A DNA stretch of 34,282 nucleotides from an uncultured Bacteroidales bacterium (lineage in GTDB: Bacteria > Bacteroidota > Bacteroidia > Bacteroidales > UBA3663). Numbering within the stretch: position 1 is the first letter of the stretch; every line of letters starts with the position of its first letter. Under the pieces are notes generated by a model. The model had not been told where the DNA came from. It did no database searches and saw only the letters and a list, made by a program, of their open reading frames with translations. This document shows positions 23,857 through 33,028 of this stretch, piece after piece. The translations under genes and the position numbers were made by a program. Location of the stretch: assembly GCA_905235375.1 (NCBI GenBank), contig CAJOLH010000061.1, forward strand, positions 1 through 34,282. Reading direction: 5' to 3'.

Positions 23857-26800
23857 TTAGAAATTGACCTGAATACCAAAGTTGACCTGTTTGGCCGAAG
23901 GGAACTGACCGCCGTCGTAGCCCTGCTCGAAGACGTTGGTGCAGATGATGTCGGGGTCATATCCCTTGTACTTGGTGAAGGTGAGCAGGTTGCTGCCGCT
24001 GACGAAGGCACGGATGCGCTTCACGAAGATGTGGGAGGTCCAGGCCTGTGGCAGGCTGTAGCCCAGCTGGATGTTCTTCAGGCGGAAGAACGTGCCGTCC
24101 TCGAGGAAGCGGTCGCAGTAGGCAATGTTGTTGGAGGTGGCATTGGCATACATACGCGGGAATTCGTTGGAAGGATTGTCCCAGGTCCAGGGCACGGCGT
24201 CGGTGGGCAGGTTGTCAACGTTGAAGTTGAGGGTTGCTTGACGTACGCCATTGTAAATCTTGTTGCCGAACTGGCCTGCCCAGAACATACTGAAGTCAAC
24301 GCCCTTCCAGCTGAGGCTCATCGTCAAGCCCAGTTCGCACTTGGGAAGCGGTTTGCCGCAGAAGACACGGTCGTCAGCGTCGATGTCACCGTCCTGGTCA
24401 GCATCGATGTAGCGCACGTCGCCTGGCTTGGCATTGGGCTGTATCACCTTGACGGTGCCGTCGGGCAGCGTTGTGGTGTGCTCATACACCTCGTCCATCG
24501 ACTGGAAGATGCCGTCGAACTGTATCAGGTAGAACTCGCCGATGGAGCGGCCCACTTGTGTGCGGCTGTGCCACGAGTCGTAGAAGTCGTCACCGCCCAA
24601 GCGGTTGACCTTGTTCCTGAGGGCTGTCACGTTGGCACTGATGGAGTAGTCGAAGTCGCCCTTGTGGTCGCGCCATCCGAGGGTGGCCTCGACGCCGCTG
24701 TTGGTCATGCGGCCGAAGTTGGTCCAGAGTGTCGAGGTGCCGGTAGCCCAGGCAGTCTTGATGTTGAAGAGCAAGTCGGTCGATTTCGAGCGGAACCATT
24801 CGAACGAACCGAACAGGCGGTTGTTGAGCAGCTCGAAGTCAGCACCGATGTTGGTTGTGGTCTTGCTTTCCCAACCGAGATCCACGTTGACGCGTGCCGA
24901 CTGGGTGGCACCGTAGTGCACGTTCTCGTTTCCGCTGGGTCCGAACACGGCATACAGGCCCTCGTAGGGTCCGCTATGGTCGATGCTCGGGATGTAGTCG
25001 TAGTTGCCCAACGCCTGCATATCGCCTATCGTTCCCCAACTGGCACGTAGCTTCAGGAGGTTGACGGTGCTCTGGAATGGCTCGAAGAAGGCCTCTTCGT
25101 TGATCTTCCATCCGAGCGAAACCGATGGGAAGTAGCCGCGACGATTGTCGGGGCCGAACTTTGAGCATCCGTCCGAACGGAAGTTGAACTGCAGCAGGTA
25201 GCGCTCGGCATAGTTGTAGTCGATGCGGCCCAGGTAGGAGATCATGCGGCGTTCGTTCTGCACACCGTACATGTTGTTCTGGGTGCCTACCAGTGCAATC
25301 TGCCACAGGCCCGGCACCTGCTGGTTGTAGCCCTCGGCACGCAGATAGTTCCAGCGCACATCCTCGGTGGTGTAACCGATCAGGGCATTGATGTTGTGCT
25401 TGCCGAAGCTCTGGGTGTAGTTGAGCGTGTTCTCAACAAGGACGGTGACGCGGCTGTCGCGATCCTCGGTGAGCACGTCCTGATAGCGGGTCTCGCCCGA
25501 AGCCATTCGCATGGTGTAGCAGTTGTTGCGGTCCTTGGTGCGTCCCCACCATGCGTCAAGACCTACATTGAGCTTGTAGATGAAGTGCTCGAACAGGGTG
25601 AGTTCGGTGAAGAAGTTGCCGATGATGCGGTCGTTCCAATGCTCGGAGCGGAAGCTCTTCTGGTTGGCTACGGGGTTGGTGGAGTAGGTGGGGAAGTCGG
25701 CGCTGCCATAGCCGAAGCCGCCGCGCTGGGTGGGCTCCAATGGGTCGTACACCGGGATGACCGTAGGCATGGAGAGCACGTTGGCAAACGAGCCGCCGTT
25801 GGTGTTCATCGTCTTGGTGTGCTGATAGGTGAGGTTCTCGCCGATCTTGAGCCACTTGTAGGTGGCATCGGTATTGATGCGTGCCGTGAATCGGTCGTAG
25901 CTGGGGCCTTCAATGATGCCGGTCTGGTCCATCCATCCGAGGCCAACAGCCATGTTGACGTTGTCTGACCCCTGGCTATACATTAGATTATAATCCTGCG
26001 TGAAGCCTGTCTGGAAGTTGGCCTTCTGCCAGTCGGTGTTGGGGATGTAGCGTCCGATGTGGTCCTCGCTCCAGCCCTGTGCCGGCCATGCCACGCCTGA
26101 GTTGATGTAGGCCAGCTCGTTGTACTGCATGAAGTCGATGGAGCTCATCACGTCGATCTTCTTGGGCATTCCTGCGACGCTCCAGTTGGCATTGATGTCG
26201 AGCGTGGGAGCGCCCTTCTTGCCCTTCTTCGTCGTGATGAGGATCACGCCGTTGGCACCTCGTGCTCCGTAGATGGCAGCTGCCGAAGCGTCCTTCAGCA
26301 CCTGCATGTTCTCGATTTCGGAAGGGTTGAGATGATTGGCATCGTTCACAATCAGTCCGTCGATGACGTAGAGGGGTCCTACGCTCGAGAACGATCCGAT
26401 GCCACGGATGCGCACATTGGCCATCGAGCCAGGTTCGGAACTGGTGGCAACGCTCACGCCGGGCACCTGGCCCTGCAGCATCTCACCGATGTTGGTGGGC
26501 GAATTCTTCTTCGCGTCCTTCATGCTGACCACTGCCACGGCTCCCGTGAGGTCGGCCTTCTTCTGTGTGCCGTAACCGATCACAACGACGTCTTCCAGCG
26601 TCTTGCGGTCTTCGTCGAGCGTGATCATCAGCTGCGTCTTGCCGGTCACTTCGATAATCTTGGTGACGTAGCCGATGTACGACACCGACAACTTGGCATC
26701 AGGAGCTACACTAAGCGTAAACTTACCATCGAGGTCGGTAGAAGCACCATTGGTGTTGTTATCGACCTCCACGACACTTACTCCAATGAGGGGCTCGTGG

Positions 26801-26916
26801 TCAACATCCACAACGGTACCGCTCACGGTAACCTTCTGCGCCAGCGCTGTCGGCACGAGAAGCAACATGAACAGGATCGTCAGTAATGATGTTCTGTGTG
26901 TTGTAACGTGTTTCAC
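23857..26916 (-). CDS. SusC/RagA-family TonB-dependent transporter
   Basis: 1019 residues. Signal peptide to ~26 (LLVPTALAQ). A carboxypeptidase-regulatory-like beta domain covers ~28-110 (VSGTVVDVDHEPLIGVSVVEV). The SusC signature LEDVVVIGYGTQKKADLTGAV leads into the plug (~125-240; GANGVILITTKKGKKG). A 22-strand barrel ends in Phe (GIQVNF). It imports oligosaccharides across the outer membrane with its SusD partner, powered by TonB. The start appears to be GTG at 26916: no in-frame ATG precedes the signal peptide, and the first internal Met would remove its charged n-region. A TATCTTTG promoter box lies about 53 bp upstream. It is the first gene of the PUL operon. Confidence 0.97.
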   Translation of the reverse strand: MKHVTTHRTSLLTILFMLLLVPTALAQKVTVSGTVVDVDHEPLIGVSVVEVDNNTNGASTDLDGKFTLSVAPDAKLSVSYIGYVTKIIEVTGKTQLMITLDEDRKTLEDVVVIGYGTQKKADLTGAVAVVSMKDAKKNSPTNIGEMLQGQVPGVSVATSSEPGSMANVRIRGIGSFSSVGPLYVIDGLIVNDANHLNPSEIENMQVLKDASAAAIYGARGANGVILITTKKGKKGAPTLDINANWSVAGMPKKIDVMSSIDFMQYNELAYINSGVAWPAQGWSEDHIGRYIPNTDWQKANFQTGFTQDYNLMYSQGSDNVNMAVGLGWMDQTGIIEGPSYDRFTARINTDATYKWLKIGENLTYQHTKTMNTNGGSFANVLSMPTVIPVYDPLEPTQRGGFGYGSADFPTYSTNPVANQKSFRSEHWNDRIIGNFFTELTLFEHFIYKLNVGLDAWWGRTKDRNNCYTMRMASGETRYQDVLTEDRDSRVTVLVENTLNYTQSFGKHNINALIGYTTEDVRWNYLRAEGYNQQVPGLWQIALVGTQNNMYGVQNERRMISYLGRIDYNYAERYLLQFNFRSDGCSKFGPDNRRGYFPSVSLGWKINEEAFFEPFQSTVNLLKLRASWGTIGDMQALGNYDYIPSIDHSGPYEGLYAVFGPSGNENVHYGATQSARVNVDLGWESKTTTNIGADFELLNNRLFGSFEWFRSKSTDLLFNIKTAWATGTSTLWTNFGRMTNSGVEATLGWRDHKGDFDYSISANVTALRNKVNRLGGDDFYDSWHSRTQVGRSIGEFYLIQFDGIFQSMDEVYEHTTTLPDGTVKVIQPNAKPGDVRYIDADQDGDIDADDRVFCGKPLPKCELGLTMSLSWKGVDFSMFWAGQFGNKIYNGVRQATLNFNVDNLPTDAVPWTWDNPSNEFPRMYANATSNNIAYCDRFLEDGTFFRLKNIQLGYSLPQAWTSHIFVKRIRAFVSGSNLLTFTKYKGYDPDIICTNVFEQGYDGGQFPSAKQVNFGIQVNF

Positions 26917-26968
26917 TTGATTTTGTTTTTAGGTATTGGTTTATGAGTTTTTTGTGCTTTGTTTGGCA

Positions 26969-26976
26969 CAAAGATA
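26969..26976 (-). promoter_or_regulatory. Bacteroidota-type -7 box of the SusC-led operon
   Basis: TATCTTTG on the minus strand, matching TAnnTTTG, sits about 53 bp before the GTG start of the SusC gene. A -33 TTTG/TTGG at the expected spacing is not clear, which would fit activator-dependent transcription by the hybrid regulator downstream. Confidence 0.6.
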
Positions 26977-27071
26977 GGTACAATAAGTTAGAACCGATAT
27001 AAAAAAAATCCCAAATAACCGCTCAAATCGGCTAAAGGGGATTTTGGTCAATTTGTTGCAGTGATTTGGGA

Positions 27072-27414
27072 CTTTTCTTATAACACGAATTATCGCGAAT
27101 TGTCATTAATTACACAGATTGTCGATAACAGAAGCGGACAGACCTCAGTGTCTTCCGCTCCAGTGGACAGTGCAGCGCAGTCCACTGGTCTCCCTTGGAC
27201 GAACAAGATTCCGTGTCTTTCGTGTATTCCGTGGTAGATACCTCCAACGTTCCTTTTTTATCGAACACGGAAGACACCGAGGACACTGAAAATTAGCGGT
27301 TCCCAATGGAGGCCTGAGTGCGTTTCTGCGTCGCACTCAGGACGGAAAACACTGAGGCTTGACGTTACACAAATAATTCATGTGAATTCATGATAATTCG
27401 TGTTAAGAAAAAAG
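27072..27414. repeat. Nested-palindrome element between SusC and regulator genes
   Basis: The outer arms are 27072-27112 and 27374-27414, about 41 bp each, imperfect inverted copies that include TAACACGAATTAT. Inside lies a second inverted pair, CCTCAGTGTCTTCCG (27143-27157) with CGGAAAACACTGAGG (27343-27357). A related CGGAAGACACCGAGG is at 27269. Two perfect small hairpins also occur: CCAGTGGAC/GTCCACTGG (27160-27188, 11-nt loop) and CCTGAGTGCG/CGCACTCAGG (27313-27341, 9-nt loop). No ORF of note. The 676-bp gap is otherwise AT-rich and holds the SusC promoter on one side and a hairpin-type repeat on the other. Confidence 0.8.
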
Positions 27415-27448
27415 ACGCATATAATTATCGTTAGTTTTGGTTACATAC

Positions 27449-27600
27449 TTAAGGGATAATAAGATATTCTAAGGGACAAATGTTTCTTGACTCCTATTGC
27501 CTACAAGACGAATGTATCGTCCCTTTTACTCCCTTTTTACTACTCTTTTACTACCTTTTTACTACTCTTTTACTACCTTTTTACTACCGAAGCTATCGTC
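27449..27600. repeat. AAGGGA/TCCCTT-type repeat at the 3' end of the regulator gene
   Basis: The left arm has AAGGGATAAT and AAGGGACAAATGTTTCTTG, the conserved core also found (reverse) in the copy at 12377-12535. The right arm is CCCTTTTACTC followed by about five ~11-bp CTTTTTACTAC units. The repeat reaches into the last codons of the regulator, so its C-terminal Lys/Gly-rich tail is repeat-derived. Possible terminator for the minus-strand regulator gene. Confidence 0.72.
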
Positions 27601-30600
27601 CCTTTTTCTTCCCTTCTATCCCATACTCCTTGGGCAGTACGCCGAACTGTTTCTGGAAGCATTTGCTGAAATAGGAGGGAGTACCGAAGCCCACCTGGTA
27701 GCAGATTTCCGACACCGACAGTTCTCCCTCGCTCAGGAGCTGTGCTGCCTTGCGAAGGCGCAACATTCGGATGTATTCGTTGGGCGACAGGTCCGACAGC
27801 CCCTTGATCTTGCGATAGAAGGCCGAACGGCTCAAACCCATCGATTCGATGATGCTGTCCATGTTGAAGTCGGGATTGTGGAAATTGGCCTGTATCAGGG
27901 TGTCGAGCTTGATGAGGAACTTCTCGTCCATCTTCGAGATGATGCCCTGTGCCGATGTGGGCGGCACGACCGGATTGTTGGTGAACCGGTTGTAGATCTG
28001 CTGCCGGTTGCGCATCAGCGAACCGATGGTTGCCAGCAGGTAGTCGAAGTTGAAAGGTTTTTCGACGTAGGCGTCGGCGCCCATCTCAAGCCCCTTGATC
28101 TTATCCTCCACTTCGGTCTTCGCCGTAAGCAGCACCACGGGCAGGTGACAATAGTGCACATCGCCCTTGATGCGGCTGCAGAGCTCAAGCCCGTCCATGT
28201 TGGGCATCATGAGGTCGCTGATCACGATGTCGATGTATTCCCCATCGATCAGCTTGAGCGCCTTGAGCCCGTCTTCGGCAGTCAGGACGCGATAGTTCCT
28301 GATGGCCGACAGACGTTTCTTCATGAATGACAGCAGCTCGGCATTGTCATCCACAATGAGCAGCACTACCTCGCGCTGCGAGGAAGGCAGGAGCGACGTC
28401 AGTTCCTCCGACCCTACATTCTCGGCTTGCTGGCTGACGAGTTGGGGCTCTTCGTCCAGCCGTCGTGGGATGGCGAGCGAGAAGATGTTCTCCGTTTCCG
28501 AATCGACGATGTCCAGCGTGCCGTCGTGGAGTTCGGCGAGCTGTCGGGCATACGACAGGCCAATGCCCGTCCCAGGCTGCGAGTGCGAGGTGCTGGAGCG
28601 GTTGAAGAGGTTGAAGATGGCTTCGCGGTCGCTCTTTGGGATGAGCTCACCATCGTTGGACACATTGATGCGGAAGACCTCCTGGTCGCAGGTCAGTTGC
28701 AGCTTGACGTACGACTTGCCGTACTTGATGGCGTTGGTCAGCAGATTGCTAAGGATTTTTGTGATTGCCTCCTGATCCACATACGCCATGACGGGTGTGT
28801 CGCCGGGCATAGCCACCTGGAGTGTGCGCCCTGCTGCCTCGATGGTCGGTGCAAATCGTTTCCTGAGCTCTTCCACCAGAAGGCTGATGTTCACATGGCG
28901 CCGCCGCAGTTCGACCCTGCTTTCCTGCATCTTGCGGAAGTCGAGCAGCTGGTTGACAAGCAGCAGCAGGCGATTCACGTTGAGGCTCATCACTTCGAGG
29001 TCCTCCCGCATGGCGGTCTCGAACTTCTGCTTTTGCGAAAGCAGGACGTCGAGCGGTGCCTTGATGAGCGTCAGTGGGGTGCGTATCTCATGAGCTACAT
29101 TGGTGAAGAAGTCAATCTTGGCACGATTGAGTTCGCGCTCCTTGTTGTGGCGAAAGGCGAGCATCTGCTGCAGCATACGCTTGCGGCTGCGTGCGTGGTA
29201 GATGTAGATGCAGGCCGACAGCAGGCCGACCAGCAGCAGGAAGTAGATGCACCATGCCCACACGGTCTGGTAGAAGGGCGGACGTATGACGATCTGGAAC
29301 TTTGCCTCGTTGCCCGCTCTCTCGTCATTGCGGTCGAAGGCTGTCAGGCGCAAGGTGTAGTCGCCCGGTGGGAGTTTGGCGTATGAGATGCGTTCACGAC
29401 GGGTCTGCAGGTAGCGCCATTCCGTGTCGAAGCCTTCCAGCAGATACTTGAGCTGCTGGGTCTCGGTCGCATTGAAACTGGGTATCACGACACCGATGGT
29501 CAGCGAGTTCTCGTCGGAAGCCAGTTCGATGCGATCGAGGAAACTGATGGAACGGTCGAGGATGGCAGGATCGTCCTGGGGGGAGAGACGGTGGTTGAAG
29601 ACCCACACGTTGGCCACCACTGGTTTGGGCAGGGGACGGGTATTTGCCAACTGGTTCGGATTGAAGCGTATCATGCCCTCGATGGTGCCCGCATAGATGA
29701 TGCCATCGTCGGTGATGAGGCTCGAACAGTAGTTGAACTGATTTGACAGCAGGCCGTCGCTTGTGGTGTAGCGGTTGATTTCGGCTGTGCTGGGGTTGAT
29801 GCTGTAGAGGCCGCCATTCGTGGTGATCCAATAGGTGCCGTGCGTATCCTCCACCAGCTGATAGACCACACCCTTGGGCAGGGCCACGGTGTAGAGACTG
29901 TCGGCGATGAACGTTTCGGTGCGCGCATCGAAGCGGCAGAGTCCCTGCTGGGTGAAGATCCAGTGGGTGCCCCGCGAGTCCTGCATGGTGCCATACACCA
30001 TGTTGCTCGGGATTGAACGTGCCTGATCAGCGTGATGCAGGTACTGCGTCCAGTTGAGTTCGCCCGCCTTGCGCACAAAGAGGCCCGATGAGTAAGTGGC
30101 TGCCCAAAGCGCGCCGTCGCGGTCCTCGAAGAGGTTATAGACAAATGTGCCTTCCAGGCCGGGCGTCGTCACGAAACGCTTGCTTCGCACGTCGTATTCC
30201 GCCACACCCGACATCGTGCCAAGGAAGGTCTCGCCCTGTCGGGTGCGGATGATGGAGAAGATGTTGTTGCTGGGGAGGCCCGAACCGTCGTAGCAGTCAT
30301 AGCTGCGCAGCTCGCGGCAGGTGTTGATGTCGAGGATGTGCAGCCCGTTGCTGAACGTGCCGACCCAGAGCTCATCGCCGATGCAGCAGAGGCCGTGGAT
30401 GTTGCGGAAGCGGCTGCTGGCTTCGACGTAAGTCACCTTTCCTGTGGAGGGGTCGAGGGTATTCAGTCCCTGGTCCTCGGTGCCGATCCAGATGCGGCCG
30501 TGGGCATCCTCGCATATTTCGCGCACACGCAGGCCGTGCCAGTCGCTGCCATCGCGCCCTGCATAGAACTTCTCGAACACGCGGTCGGACGTGTCGAGGT

Positions 30601-31612
30601 AGTTGACGCCACCGAAGTATGAGCCTATCCAGATGCCTCCGTCACGATCGGTCAGGATGCAGTAGAGGGCGTTGTCCGAGAGGGAGTAGGCATCCTGTCC
30701 CTGATGCACATAGTGCTGCACCTGGCGTGTGGTGATGTTGAGGACGTACAGGCCATTCTCGGTGCATATCCAGATGTCGTCGTCGTGGAACATCATGTCG
30801 CGCACGAAGGGCCGACGGCCTTCCTCGTCGTGGCCGAACACTTCGCGATACTCCATCGTGCGGGGAGTGATGGCGCTCAGTCCCATCTGCTCGGTGGCGA
30901 CGTAGAGCAGTCCGTGCTGGAGCGCCAGGCGCGACACCGAGCAGTCGGGCATGGGGTTGCGCCCGTCGGGGCAGGTATAGGGCTGCAGGCTCTTCAGCTC
31001 GTCGTCCGAATAGAACAGCCCGCCGCCGAAGGTGCCCACCCAGATGCGGTTCGTGCCAAAGGCCATGCACAGGATGCTGCGCCCCAAGCGGTGGCTGTCA
31101 TAGACCAGTTCCAAGGTCTTGCCCTTCGGATCGAAGCGGTAGATGCCCTCCTCATCGACGCATAGCCACAGGATGCCCGCTGCATCGCTTTGAATCTGAC
31201 AGACGGGATGCGTGATGGTCGTTTCGCCCTGCGTGACCTTGCTGAGCGGAAGCAGTTCTTCGGCCACCGGGTCGAAGCGCCAAAGTCCCACCTCCGAACC
31301 GATCCATACTATGCCTTCCTCGTCTTCGAAGAATGCGTGCACATAGCTGCAATGCGTCCCGTCGGCGGTGAAGGGTTCGTGGAAATCGTTGCCGTCGTAG
31401 ATGTTCACGCCGTCCTTCGTGCCCAACCAGATGTAGCCCTGCCGGTCCTGCATCATGCAGCTGACGGTGTTCTGGCTCAGTCCGTCGAGGATGTCGAGGT
31501 GCCTGAACGACAACTGCTCGCTGCGTGTGAATCGCAGGGGCTGCTGGGCGGGAGCTTTGGCAAAGAGGACACCCGCCAGCACAAGCAGCGTGGCGGCGAT
31601 GACGCGTCTCAT
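27593..31612 (-). CDS. Hybrid two-component system regulator (sensor kinase, receiver, AraC output)
   Basis: 1339 residues. Signal peptide/first membrane segment 1-22. Two seven-bladed propellers of regulator repeats follow (~35-690; blades such as DRQGYIWLGTKDGVNIYDG). A Y_Y_Y domain is at ~700-775 (LEGFDTEWRYL, LPPGDYTLRLTA) and a membrane helix at ~782-806. The HisKA domain has NVAHEIRTPLTLI, with phospho-His841. HATPase motifs include ILSNLLTNAIKYG and GTGIGLSYARQL. The receiver has IVDDNAELL and Asp1133 in ISDLMMPNMDG. An AraC-type HTH covers ~1240-1335 (SVSEICYQVGFGTPSYFSKCF). Such HTCS proteins sense an oligosaccharide in the periplasm and activate the neighbouring PUL. The ATG at 31612 is favoured by the signal sequence and overlaps the GH43 stop as ATGA. 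Confidence 0.97.
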   Translation of the reverse strand: MRRVIAATLLVLAGVLFAKAPAQQPLRFTRSEQLSFRHLDILDGLSQNTVSCMMQDRQGYIWLGTKDGVNIYDGNDFHEPFTADGTHCSYVHAFFEDEEGIVWIGSEVGLWRFDPVAEELLPLSKVTQGETTITHPVCQIQSDAAGILWLCVDEEGIYRFDPKGKTLELVYDSHRLGRSILCMAFGTNRIWVGTFGGGLFYSDDELKSLQPYTCPDGRNPMPDCSVSRLALQHGLLYVATEQMGLSAITPRTMEYREVFGHDEEGRRPFVRDMMFHDDDIWICTENGLYVLNITTRQVQHYVHQGQDAYSLSDNALYCILTDRDGGIWIGSYFGGVNYLDTSDRVFEKFYAGRDGSDWHGLRVREICEDAHGRIWIGTEDQGLNTLDPSTGKVTYVEASSRFRNIHGLCCIGDELWVGTFSNGLHILDINTCRELRSYDCYDGSGLPSNNIFSIIRTRQGETFLGTMSGVAEYDVRSKRFVTTPGLEGTFVYNLFEDRDGALWAATYSSGLFVRKAGELNWTQYLHHADQARSIPSNMVYGTMQDSRGTHWIFTQQGLCRFDARTETFIADSLYTVALPKGVVYQLVEDTHGTYWITTNGGLYSINPSTAEINRYTTSDGLLSNQFNYCSSLITDDGIIYAGTIEGMIRFNPNQLANTRPLPKPVVANVWVFNHRLSPQDDPAILDRSISFLDRIELASDENSLTIGVVIPSFNATETQQLKYLLEGFDTEWRYLQTRRERISYAKLPPGDYTLRLTAFDRNDERAGNEAKFQIVIRPPFYQTVWAWCIYFLLLVGLLSACIYIYHARSRKRMLQQMLAFRHNKERELNRAKIDFFTNVAHEIRTPLTLIKAPLDVLLSQKQKFETAMREDLEVMSLNVNRLLLLVNQLLDFRKMQESRVELRRRHVNISLLVEELRKRFAPTIEAAGRTLQVAMPGDTPVMAYVDQEAITKILSNLLTNAIKYGKSYVKLQLTCDQEVFRINVSNDGELIPKSDREAIFNLFNRSSTSHSQPGTGIGLSYARQLAELHDGTLDIVDSETENIFSLAIPRRLDEEPQLVSQQAENVGSEELTSLLPSSQREVVLLIVDDNAELLSFMKKRLSAIRNYRVLTAEDGLKALKLIDGEYIDIVISDLMMPNMDGLELCSRIKGDVHYCHLPVVLLTAKTEVEDKIKGLEMGADAYVEKPFNFDYLLATIGSLMRNRQQIYNRFTNNPVVPPTSAQGIISKMDEKFLIKLDTLIQANFHNPDFNMDSIIESMGLSRSAFYRKIKGLSDLSPNEYIRMLRLRKAAQLLSEGELSVSEICYQVGFGTPSYFSKCFQKQFGVLPKEYGIEGKKKGR

Positions 31613-32745
31613 CGCCGTGGGGTGGATTTGAGGGTAAGCGTGTCGGTGTGATGTATCACAAGCCGGCCTGATGGGTCGATGTCGATGGGGCTGATGAAGA
31701 CTACGCGCTCGTCGGGCTGCCGTGTGGTGCGACCGTGATAGACGGTCAGCCATTCGCCCTGGTGGCTTCGGAATGCCATGTTGTGCCCCGTGCCTGTGGT
31801 TTGTCCGCCCTGTGCCACGTCGGCCTGCAGGATGGGGTTCTCAGCCGCCTTGGTGAAGGGGCCGAGGGGTGAGCGCCCCGTGGCATAGCCCACGGCATAG
31901 TTCGAGCTGCCGAAGAAGTTGGCGGAGTACATGATGTAGAAGAGGCTGTCGCAGCGGAAGGCGTACGATCCCTCGTTCCAGCGGCGGCCTGCCTCACGGG
32001 CGAGCACCGAGCGGTTCTCCCATTCGGTGGTGGGATCGGCAAGGCGGGTGGGCGGCTGGAGCAGCAGTTGCGGTTCGCCTATCACGCCGCTGAAGTCGGG
32101 CTTCAGCTCCACGCCGTAGATCCAGCTCTCCTCGATGGCGTCGTACAGCCCCTCGCGGCGAGCCCAGGTGGCAACGTCGCTCTCCACGGGATGCTTGTAG
32201 CAGCAACGCGAGAAGTAGAGGTAGCAGCGCCTCGTCGCGTCGTCAAACCAGACGTTGGCATCGATGATGGGATAGGGGGGATTGAACACCGGACGGTTGA
32301 AGAGGTCGGCAAACGGGCCCGTGGGCGAATCGGCAACGGCCACACCTATCTTGAAGTTCTCTCCCTCGTGGGTGGGATTGTTGCGGTCGTTGGCGCTGTA
32401 GAACAGATAGAACTTCCCCTGGCGCTCATAGACTTCGGGTGCCCAGAAGCAGTCCTGGTTCCATTGACCTTCCTTGGCACCCTGATAGACGCGCCCGCAG
32501 GAGGTCCAGTCCTTCAGATTGTCCGAACTATAGGCTTCGAAGCCATCGGCAAGCGATGTGCCATACATGTAGTACTTGCCGTCCGAAGCGGCAAGGATGA
32601 AGGGGTCGCCAAACTTGATGTCGAGGGGATTGATAACTTCGACCATACCGGCATCACCTGCTTGGTGGTCTCGATTTTTCGTGCATCCGCACAGGATGGT
32701 TGCGCCCAGCAAAGCAGCGCAAACAAGTGAGCTTATGTGTTTCAT
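31609..32745 (-). CDS. GH43-family glycoside hydrolase lipoprotein
   Basis: 378 residues. Lipobox LCGC gives lipidated Cys21, so it is membrane-anchored. A five-bladed propeller shows GH43 landmarks: general-base Asp47 in KFGDPFIL, pKa-modulating Asp162 in IDANVWFD, and likely acid Glu258 in NEGSYAF. WAPEVYERQGKFYLFYSA is also typical of the family. Members are mainly arabinofuranosidases, arabinanases, xylosidases or galactosidases; the substrate cannot be read from the sequence. Its stop overlaps the HTCS start (ATGA), so enzyme and sensor share a transcript driven by a good TTGG-19-TATCTTTG promoter at 32781-32811. This enzyme may trim the glycan to the inducer seen by the sensor. Confidence 0.93.
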   Translation of the reverse strand: MKHISSLVCAALLGATILCGCTKNRDHQAGDAGMVEVINPLDIKFGDPFILAASDGKYYMYGTSLADGFEAYSSDNLKDWTSCGRVYQGAKEGQWNQDCFWAPEVYERQGKFYLFYSANDRNNPTHEGENFKIGVAVADSPTGPFADLFNRPVFNPPYPIIDANVWFDDATRRCYLYFSRCCYKHPVESDVATWARREGLYDAIEESWIYGVELKPDFSGVIGEPQLLLQPPTRLADPTTEWENRSVLAREAGRRWNEGSYAFRCDSLFYIMYSANFFGSSNYAVGYATGRSPLGPFTKAAENPILQADVAQGGQTTGTGHNMAFRSHQGEWLTVYHGRTTRQPDERVVFISPIDIDPSGRLVIHHTDTLTLKSTPRR

Positions 32746-32780
32746 TTAGGTTAGATAGTGATAAAATTGTTTTTCGGGGG

Positions 32781-32811
32781 CAAAGATAATACATTTCATC
32801 CAATTAACCAA
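32781..32811 (-). promoter_or_regulatory. Bacteroidota-type promoter (TTGG-19-TATCTTTG) of the GH43-HTCS pair
   Basis: On the minus strand TTGG (32808-32811) and TATCTTTG (32781-32788) are 19 bp apart, matching the -33/-7 consensus. The box ends about 36 bp before the GH43 start codon at 32745. Confidence 0.75.
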
Positions 32812-33028
32812 GAGAAATACGGAATATTTTCGAAAAACATTCAGGCCAATGATTCTCTAATATTTTCATGGATTAAATTTTGCGAGGCGAATATAGTCAT
32901 AATTGCATCAGAAAAACGGTTTATATTCGTATTTCTAATCATTTCACAACTATTTTGCTACTATTGCCACCCCGATTATATAAACTCGTATTTCTCCTTT
33001 ATGATAGAAGCCTTTTCGAAAATCGTAG

